Shown here in pieces: positions 16,074 to 21,427 of a stretch of 21,427 nucleotides of DNA (positions are counted from its first letter, which is position 1; each line of letters opens with the position of its first letter). A program made the position numbers and the translations under genes. The DNA is from Candidatus Accumulibacter vicinus (GTDB lineage Bacteria; Pseudomonadota; Gammaproteobacteria; Burkholderiales; Rhodocyclaceae). The notes beneath the pieces are model-generated. The model searched no databases and was not told where the DNA came from. It saw only the letters and a program-made list of their open reading frames with translations. The stretch is taken from positions 1 through 21,427 of the forward strand of contig DIME01000091.1 of the NCBI GenBank assembly GCA_002425405.1, in the 5' to 3' direction.

Positions 16074-16195
16074 CGGCGATGACTTTTTCAGGCACCCTCG
16101 ATCATGAAAGTCATGACCGTTTCCCTCTTCCCCGGCCCCTCTCTCGCGAGTGGGGAGGGGCGATTCATGAGTTGCTGACGCGACTTTCACATTAA
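16071..16195 (+). repeat. Intergenic repeat copy 4, between flgE and flgF
   Basis: This is the longest copy. It starts at the flgE stop (TAACGG), then has CGATCATGAAAGTCATGACC and TTTCCCTC. A GC-rich palindromic stretch (CCCCTCTCTCGCGAGTGGGG, 16135-16154) follows, then TTCATGAGTTGCTGACG, ending CGACTTTCACATTAA. It runs in the operon direction, 30 nt before the flgF start. Its left part also holds GATGACTTTTTCA, possibly a decayed second end. Confidence 0.85.
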
Positions 16196-16225
16196 GCTCA
16201 ACAGCGAAAGAACGCGACGAAAACC

Positions 16226-16975
16226 ATGGATCGTCTGATCTACACCGCAATGAGTGGCGCCAAACAGGCTTTCCTGCAGCAGGCCGGCGTTGCGCAGAAT
16301 CTGGCCAACGTTGCCACGGTCGGTTACCGGGCCATGGAGCACCGTTTCCGCGCTGCACAGGTCCTTGGCGCGGGCGCGCCGACGCGGGCATTCGCAGTCG
16401 ATGCTTCGCTGGCCAATGTCTTTGAACAGGGGCCGTTGACGGTCACCGGGCGACCGCTCGACGTCGCGGTCAACGGCGCTGGCTGGATTGCCGTGCAGGG
16501 GGCCGATGGTCGCGAGGCGTATACGCGTGCCGGCAATCTCAGAACCGATGCCAACGGCGTGCTGCTGACCAGCTCCGGCTTCAACGTGCTCGGCGAGGGC
16601 GGGCCGATCTCGCTGCCGCCGGACAACAACATCACGATTGCTCCGGATGGCACGGTATCGAGCATCCCGCGACTCGGTGCGGGAGCGATCAATAACGCCA
16701 GCGTAGTCGGCCGCATCAAGCTGGTCAACCCGCCGGAGAACGATCTGGTGCGCGGTGATGACGGACTCTTTCGCATCCGCAACGGCGACGAGGCGCTTGC
16801 CGACGAGAACGTCAAGCTCGTCCCGGAAGCGCTTGAGGGCAGCAACGTCAACTCGGTGGACGCGATGGTGCGGATGATCAGTCTGGCGCGCCAGTTCGAA
16901 ATGCAGATCAAGATGTTGCAGACGGCGGACAGCAACGCGCGTGCAGCTACCCAGATTCTCACGATCAATGCCTGA
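16226..16975 (+). CDS. flgF: Flagellar basal-body rod protein FlgF
   Basis: FlgF is a proximal rod protein. The 249-residue product begins MDRLIYTAMSGAKQAFLQQAGVAQNLANVATVGYR, the FlgF version of the rod motif, where most rod proteins read N-N-L-A-N. It contains GRPLDVAVNGAGWIAVQ and AYTRAGNLRTDANGVL and ends in the conserved ALEGSNVNSVDAMVRMISLARQFEMQIKMLQTADSNARAATQIL. Only a weak purine stretch (GAAAGA, about 15 bases before) precedes the start. It follows repeat copy 4 and precedes flgG by 11 nt. Confidence 0.95.
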   Translation: MDRLIYTAMSGAKQAFLQQAGVAQNLANVATVGYRAMEHRFRAAQVLGAGAPTRAFAVDASLANVFEQGPLTVTGRPLDVAVNGAGWIAVQGADGREAYTRAGNLRTDANGVLLTSSGFNVLGEGGPISLPPDNNITIAPDGTVSSIPRLGAGAINNASVVGRIKLVNPPENDLVRGDDGLFRIRNGDEALADENVKLVPEALEGSNVNSVDAMVRMISLARQFEMQIKMLQTADSNARAATQILTINA

Positions 16976-16986
16976 CAGGAATACCG

Positions 16987-17769
16987 ATGATCCGCTCGCT
17001 ATGGACCGCCAGTACCGGCCTCAATGCCCAACAGGTGCAAATCGACATCATTGCCAACAACCTGGCAAACGTCAGCACCAACGGTTTCAAGCAGGCACGT
17101 GGCATTTTCGCTGATCTCCTCTATCAGACCCTTCGTCAGCCGGGAGCCCAGTCGTCACAGACTACCCAGATTCCTGATGGTCTGCAGATCGGTCTCGGAA
17201 CGACCCCGGTGTCCACGGGTCGCATCTTCACGCAGGGTTCGCTCCAGCAAACCGGCAACAGCCTCGATCTGGCGATCGACGGTGCCGGCTTCTTTCAGGT
17301 TCTGCTGCCCGATGGCACGACTGCCTATACGCGCGATGGTTCGTTCCAGAAAGACAATCAGGGGCAGATCGTGACGGCCAATGGCTATCCCTTGCAGCCC
17401 GCGATCACGATTCCGCAGAATGCCTTGACGATCACCATCGGGACCGATGGCGTGGTCAGCATCACGCAGCCGAATTCGCCAGCAACGGTACAGATCGGAA
17501 CCATTCAGGTGGCAACTTTCATCAACAACGGGGGTTTGCAGAGCGTCGGCGAAAATCTCTACCTGGAGACCGCATCGAGTGGTACGCCGACACCGAATAC
17601 GCCAGGAACCAATGGTTCCGGGGTCGTTCTGCAGAACTTCGTCGAGGCGTCAAATGTGAACGTGGCGCAGGAACTGGTGATGATGATCCAGACGCAACGG
17701 GCCTACGAACTCAATTCCAAGGTGGTGTCGACTTCGGACGCGATGCTGGCGCGTCTGACCCAGTTGTAG
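16987..17769 (+). CDS. flgG: Flagellar distal rod protein FlgG
   Basis: FlgG forms the distal rod that crosses the P- and L-rings. The 260-residue product matches the usual size. It begins MIRSLWTASTGLNAQQVQIDIIANNLANVSTNGFKQ and includes FADLLYQTLRQPGAQ, GSLQQTGNSLDLAIDGAGFFQV and YTRDGSFQKDNQGQIV. It ends FVEASNVNVAQELVMMIQTQRAYELNSKVVSTSDAMLARLTQL. The start has AGGAA about six bases upstream. It shows nothing unusual for the family. Confidence 0.96.
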   Translation: MIRSLWTASTGLNAQQVQIDIIANNLANVSTNGFKQARGIFADLLYQTLRQPGAQSSQTTQIPDGLQIGLGTTPVSTGRIFTQGSLQQTGNSLDLAIDGAGFFQVLLPDGTTAYTRDGSFQKDNQGQIVTANGYPLQPAITIPQNALTITIGTDGVVSITQPNSPATVQIGTIQVATFINNGGLQSVGENLYLETASSGTPTPNTPGTNGSGVVLQNFVEASNVNVAQELVMMIQTQRAYELNSKVVSTSDAMLARLTQL

Positions 17770-17782
17770 CAGGATGCACAGG

Positions 17783-18466
17783 ATGGGTAAGGCATGGCTC
17801 TTGGCGAGACCTCTGCTGGCGCTGACCGGACTGCTGCTGGGGGCATGTACGACGGTGCCGCCAACCAACGTCCATCAACCGATGAGCGCACGCCCCGCGC
17901 AGCGGCCCGACGCACTCGCTGCCAGCCTCGCGGCGACTGGCAGCATTTACCAGGCCGGAACATCGCGAACCCTGTTCGAAGACCGGCGCGCTCGTTATGT
18001 CGGCGATACGATCACGGTGACGATTACCGAGAACACTTCGGCCGCGACCAAGTCGAACAGCAGTCTTTCCAAGACTGGCAGCATCAGCGCCTCGTCAGGA
18101 CCAAACGTCAATCTGCCCGGCAAGTCGCTGATTGAACTCAAAGGCAGTAGCAGCAACACTGCTGCCGGCAAGGGGGAGGCTGCCGCCAACAATGTGTTTA
18201 CAGGTACCATCACGGTCACGGTCATCGAAGTGCTGGCAAACGGCAACCTGCTTGTCTCCGGCGAGAAGCAGGTGGCGATTGGTCATGGGCAGGAGTACAT
18301 CCGCCTGTCAGGGATCATCAACCCTTATTTCGTGAATGCTGCCAACACCATTGCATCGTCGCAGATTGCGGATGCACGCATCGAATACAAGGAAAGCGGC
18401 GGGATCAGTGAAGCTCAGGTCATGGGCTGGCTGGCGCGCTTCTTCCTGACCTTCATGCCTTTCTGA
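17783..18466 (+). CDS. flgH: Flagellar L-ring lipoprotein FlgH
   Basis: FlgH forms the outer-membrane ring through which the rod passes. From the ATG at 17783 (AGGA eight bases upstream) the protein is 227 residues. An ATG at 17774 would add three residues but has its AGG directly against it. The lipoprotein signal ends LLLGAC, with Cys22. Family motifs include GSIYQAG, LFEDRRARYVGDTITVTITENTSA, ANGNLLVSGEKQVAI and EYIRLSGIINPYFVNAANTIASSQIADARIEYKESG. It ends GWLARFFLTFMPF. It needs the Sec and Lol pathways, unlike the rod proteins. It is followed by flgI after 12 nt. Confidence 0.95.
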   Translation: MGKAWLLARPLLALTGLLLGACTTVPPTNVHQPMSARPAQRPDALAASLAATGSIYQAGTSRTLFEDRRARYVGDTITVTITENTSAATKSNSSLSKTGSISASSGPNVNLPGKSLIELKGSSSNTAAGKGEAAANNVFTGTITVTVIEVLANGNLLVSGEKQVAIGHGQEYIRLSGIINPYFVNAANTIASSQIADARIEYKESGGISEAQVMGWLARFFLTFMPF

Positions 18467-18478
18467 GGAAAACCGCTG

Positions 18479-19612
18479 ATGGCACCGATCATGGACAGGC
18501 AAGTCGGCAGGGGTCTGTGGCGCACAGTCATTCTGGTCGCCCTGGCGGGCTTGTTGAGCGCTCCGGTCGCAGCCGAGCGGATCAAGGATCTGGCATCGGT
18601 ACAGGGCGTGCGCAACAATCAGTTGATTGGCTATGGTCTGGTCGTGGGACTGGATGGGAGTGGTGACCAGACGACACAGACCCCCTTTACCACGCAAAGC
18701 ATCATCAACATGCTGGCGCAACTCGGGACAACCTTGCCGACAACGCAATCGCTGCAGCTCAAGAACGTCGCAGCAGTGATGGTGACCGCCAATCTGCCTC
18801 CCTTTGCAAGGGTCGGGCAGCAGATCGACATCACCGTATCGTCGATGGGCAACGCCAAGAGTCTGCGCGGCGGAACGTTGCTGATGACGCCGCTGAAAGG
18901 GGCAGACGGTCAGATCTATGCACAGGCACAAGGCAATTTGCTGGTGGCCGGTGCGGGAGCCGCAGCAGCCGGCAGCAAGGTGGTGGTCAATCATCTGCTT
19001 GCCGGGCGGGTGGTGGGTGGCGCCACCGTCGAACGTGAGGTGCCGACGGCACTCGGGCAGGGCCCATTCGTTCATTACGAAATGGCAACGACCGACTTCG
19101 GCACCACCCAGCGGGTGGTCGAGGTCATCAACCGCGAGATTGGCCCGGGTACGGCGCAGGCGGTGGACGGCCGCCTGATTCGCGTGCTCGCCCCCGAGGA
19201 AGCGAATAGCCGGGTGGCTTTCCTGGGACGAGTCGAGGCCCTTGAAGTGCGGCCGACCCAAACCGTTGCCAGGGTGATCATTAACCCCCGGACCGGTTCG
19301 GTGGTCATGAACCAGAAGGTGACCATCGATTCCTGCGCGGTGGCACATGGTAATCTGTCGGTGATCATCAATAGCGAACAGAAAGTCAGTCAGCCCAACG
19401 CGCTGGCTGGCGGGCAGACAGTGACCACGACGCAGAGTGAGATCGAGATCAAACAGGGAGGTGGTTCGTTGATCCAGCTGAAGGCAGGCGTCAGTCTCGC
19501 CGAGGTGGTCAAGGCAATCAATGCGCTGGGCGCCGGCCCGCAGGATCTGTTGTCCATCCTGCAGTCGATGAAAGCTGCGGGCGCGCTGCGCGCCGACCTC
19601 GAAATCATCTGA
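18479..19612 (+). CDS. flgI: Flagellar P-ring protein FlgI
   Basis: FlgI forms the periplasmic ring around the rod, embedded at the peptidoglycan. The 377-residue precursor has a Sec signal peptide (hydrophobic VILVALAGLLSAPVAA, cleaved before ERIKDLASVQG). The mature N-terminus and RNNQLIGYGLVVGLDGSGD, FTTQSIINMLAQLG and LKNVAAVMVTANLPPFARVGQ are diagnostic. The C-terminal part has VSLAEVVKAINALGAGPQDLLSILQSMKAAGAL. The start has GAGGA nine bases upstream, and an internal ATG (MDRQ) is possible. Its usual place between flgH and flgJ is kept. Confidence 0.96.
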   Translation: MAPIMDRQVGRGLWRTVILVALAGLLSAPVAAERIKDLASVQGVRNNQLIGYGLVVGLDGSGDQTTQTPFTTQSIINMLAQLGTTLPTTQSLQLKNVAAVMVTANLPPFARVGQQIDITVSSMGNAKSLRGGTLLMTPLKGADGQIYAQAQGNLLVAGAGAAAAGSKVVVNHLLAGRVVGGATVEREVPTALGQGPFVHYEMATTDFGTTQRVVEVINREIGPGTAQAVDGRLIRVLAPEEANSRVAFLGRVEALEVRPTQTVARVIINPRTGSVVMNQKVTIDSCAVAHGNLSVIINSEQKVSQPNALAGGQTVTTTQSEIEIKQGGGSLIQLKAGVSLAEVVKAINALGAGPQDLLSILQSMKAAGALRADLEII

Positions 19613-19653
19613 ACCCATATGTCGAGCAGACCACCAAGGGGAGCCTTGCACGG

Positions 19654-20601
19654 ATGAATTCCGCCAATCTCGGGGTCAATCGTCTGGCGATCGATCCGGC
19701 TCTGGGCGGCGATCTGCGCGCCAGACTCAAGGCGGATCCGCAAGCCGGCGTGCGGCAGGCCGCGCGACAGTTCGAAGGCATGCTGCTGCACCTGATGTTG
19801 AAAAGCATGCGCGATGCAAATGCCGCCGGCGGTTTGCTGGATAGCGATCAGAGCCGTTTTTTCACGGCCATTGGCGACCAGCAAATGGCGCAGGATCTCG
19901 CTTCGCAAGCACCGCTCGGTTTCGCCGCAATGATCGAAAAGCAATTGGCGAGGCAGATGACTCCCAGCACAGCGGTCCCGGCAACCTCGCCCCTCGACCT
20001 GCTGCAACAGTCGCTGTCTGCGCAGATCAACGCGAGTACGGCGACCATCCGGTCCGTGGCCGGTGCCCAGCGCAGCACTGCCGCGTCCCCCGCGATGAAG
20101 AGCGGCGCGGTGAGCACGGCCGGCACGTCACCCGATGCGCGAGCCTTTGTCGATCGCGTTTGGCCACAGGCTGTCGAGGCGGCCGCACTGACCGGCGTGC
20201 CCGCGCATTTTCTTGTCGCACAGTCGGCACTCGAGAGTGGCTGGGGCAAACGTGAGATCAAGGCCGCCGATGGTTCGCCAAGCTTCAATCTGTTCGGGAT
20301 CAAGGCCGGACGGAACTGGTCGGGGCCAACAGTCGAAGTGCAGACCACCGAGTTCGTCAAAGGGGAAGCCCAATCGGTACGCGCCAGGTTCCGCGTCTAT
20401 GGTTCGTATGCCGAGGCCTTTCGCGACTATGCAAAAGTTCTGAGCAGCAATCCCCGCTTTGCGGGGGTCATTGGGCAGCAGGATGGCGTGCAGTTTGCAC
20501 GTTCCTTGCAGCAGGCGGGTTACGCCACTGACCCGATGTACGCCGACAAACTGGCTCGCATCATCAATGGGGCAACGCTGCGACAGGCGCTAAGCGCTTA
20601 A
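19654..20601 (+). CDS. flgJ: Flagellar rod-cap protein and muramidase FlgJ
   Basis: FlgJ caps the growing rod and opens the peptidoglycan for it. The 315-residue product has an N-terminal rod-cap domain (about 30-100, AARQFEGMLLHLMLKSMRDAN, RFFTAIGDQQMAQDLA). After a Ser/Ala/Thr-rich linker (about 105-160) comes a glucosaminidase domain (about 162-312). That domain holds the catalytic Glu194 in QSALESGWGKREI, then FNLFGIKAG and YGSYAEAFRDYAKVL. The two-domain form is typical of beta- and gammaproteobacteria. An AGGGGAG about 11 bases upstream serves the ATG. It is the last flagellar gene in the window; flgK does not follow. Confidence 0.95.
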   Translation: MNSANLGVNRLAIDPALGGDLRARLKADPQAGVRQAARQFEGMLLHLMLKSMRDANAAGGLLDSDQSRFFTAIGDQQMAQDLASQAPLGFAAMIEKQLARQMTPSTAVPATSPLDLLQQSLSAQINASTATIRSVAGAQRSTAASPAMKSGAVSTAGTSPDARAFVDRVWPQAVEAAALTGVPAHFLVAQSALESGWGKREIKAADGSPSFNLFGIKAGRNWSGPTVEVQTTEFVKGEAQSVRARFRVYGSYAEAFRDYAKVLSSNPRFAGVIGQQDGVQFARSLQQAGYATDPMYADKLARIINGATLRQALSA

Positions 20602-20732
20602 GAGAGTGTTGATTAATTTGCCCGGAGTCGGTAAAAGTGGTGAGTGGTGAGCGTCTCAAGGGCAAGATCGGGGTTATGCCGCAGCCGGCACGTATCGAAC
20701 TGCTGACCTGGCTGAAGTCTTGCTACTGACTC

Positions 20733-21427
20733 ATGAGCGCAAACCACCCACTCGATGCGGAGTTGCGTGATCTCTGGAGCCGCCGACGCGATCTTGATGA
20801 AGCCGGCTGGACACGACTGTACGAGATCTCCGTAGCCGTCCTGATGAACTACAAGCCGCGTGAACTGGCTGGGCTGCCTGAAGATCGCGAGGTCTACATT
20901 CTGGAATTCTTCCAGGACAAGGTCTTTCGCCTGGACTCGCTGAGTCGCTGCGATCATGTCGGAGCCTTGCGACTCTACTATCAGCGCTACTTGCGGGACC
21001 TGATCCGCAGTAGACAGGTGAGAACGAGTCATGAAGTCCCCGACGAACATGATCTGGAACGTGAGTCTCCGCCGTCGCTCGACGAGGCCCTTGATGTTGC
21101 GGCCGGTCGCCTGGACATCTTTGCAGAGCTGGCGGAAGCGGGCTTGGCGCCGGCCGAAGTGGCAGTGTCAGCAAGCGCCTGGCTGGCCGCCAGCGAAGAA
21201 TGGGTCCGCCTCTTTGTCGCGCTCTCGAACTGCCCTGACGCCGCACGTTCCGAACCCCTGGTACACCTCGCCCGGCGCAAGAGCATCAGGTCACAGGCCT
21301 ACAAAGCCGAGAAGCTCGGTTTCAATTGGCGTGGCGGCGACGTCGATGGATTTACCGGGACCCTGCTTGGCCGTTGGATCGTCGACTCGCTTGGCATTGA
21401 GCTCATCCCTGACGGATCTTCCCCCAG
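20733..21427 (+). CDS. Divergent protein with sigma-70 region 2-like N-terminal half (3' truncated)
   Basis: The frame from the ATG at 20733 stays open to the right edge, giving 231 residues of an incomplete protein. A TGA two codons upstream shows that this is the first possible ATG. No clear ribosome-binding site precedes it, so a later start is possible. The N-terminus reads MSANHPLDAELRDLWSRRRD. The stretch EVYILEFFQDKVFRLDSL, followed by ALRLYYQRYLRDLIRSRQV (about residues 53-95), resembles sigma-70/ECF region 2, where an acidic E-x-F-F helix precedes the core-binding helix and a YLR..L....R segment. The rest (about 100-231) is Ala/Glu-rich; a possible helix-turn-helix is SQAYKAEKLGFNW. 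I do not recognise the family with certainty. It has no signal peptide or membrane helix. It may be a regulator unrelated to the flagellar genes. Confidence 0.6.
   Translation, partial: MSANHPLDAELRDLWSRRRDLDEAGWTRLYEISVAVLMNYKPRELAGLPEDREVYILEFFQDKVFRLDSLSRCDHVGALRLYYQRYLRDLIRSRQVRTSHEVPDEHDLERESPPSLDEALDVAAGRLDIFAELAEAGLAPAEVAVSASAWLAASEEWVRLFVALSNCPDAARSEPLVHLARRKSIRSQAYKAEKLGFNWRGGDVDGFTGTLLGRWIVDSLGIELIPDGSSP

Noticed and set aside
20709..20723. Sigma-54-like sequence TGGCTG-N5-TTGC before the last gene
   Set aside because: Spacing is right but the -24 part is poor, and transcription would start at the ATG itself, leaving no leader.
20607..20729. Short frames between flgJ and the last gene, including one resembling a P-loop (LPGVGKSG) and one ending ELLTWLKSCY
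   Set aside because: They are too short to judge and overlap in different frames; they could be remnants of a mobile element, but no insertion-sequence ends are visible.

Overview
The window is high-GC, tightly packed bacterial DNA, most likely chromosomal and from a betaproteobacterium. Evidence for this is a proteobacterial flgBCDEFGHIJ order, a FlgJ with a fused glucosaminidase domain, a sigma-54-type flagellar promoter, and a DnaE of the DnaE1 type. A Rhodocyclales / 'Candidatus Accumulibacter'-like source is my guess from general gene style; no marker in the window proves it.

Layout. (1) 1-1418, plus strand: the 3' part of dnaE, cut by the window edge. (2) 1436-5498, minus strand: a probable operon moaA > moeA > MscS-type channel with a C-terminal cyclic-nucleotide-binding domain, led by a promoter with a perfect TATAAT box. 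(3) 5843-6385, plus strand: a small exported OmpA-like protein. (4) 6425-12794, minus strand: a three-gene cluster reading lipoprotein with a degenerate OmpA domain > exported WD40-type propeller plus caspase-like protease > transmembrane Ser/Thr kinase with a periplasmic DUF4384-like domain. (5) 13160-20601, plus strand: flgB, C, D, E, F, G, H, I, J, encoding rod, hook cap, hook, L-ring, P-ring and rod-cap muramidase. It is preceded by a sigma-54-like promoter and a palindrome at the distance expected for an enhancer. (6) 20733 to the right edge, plus strand: an incomplete gene for a divergent protein whose N-terminal half resembles sigma-70 region 2. flgK, normally next, is absent here.

The most unusual content is the cluster at 6425-12794. 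It pairs a eukaryotic-like kinase, a secreted caspase-fold protease on a beta-propeller, and two OmpA-type envelope proteins, one of them convergent on the plus strand. I read it as a candidate envelope-stress or self/non-self signalling module; that is inference.

A dispersed intergenic repeat of about 75-125 bp occurs four times (8466-8497, 11495-11597, 13559-13657, 16071-16195). Its right end reads CGACTTTCACATTAA. Two copies face each other and precisely frame the caspase gene. The other two sit between flgB and flgC and between flgE and flgF. In all four a repeat end supplies or touches the TAA stop codon of a neighbouring gene.
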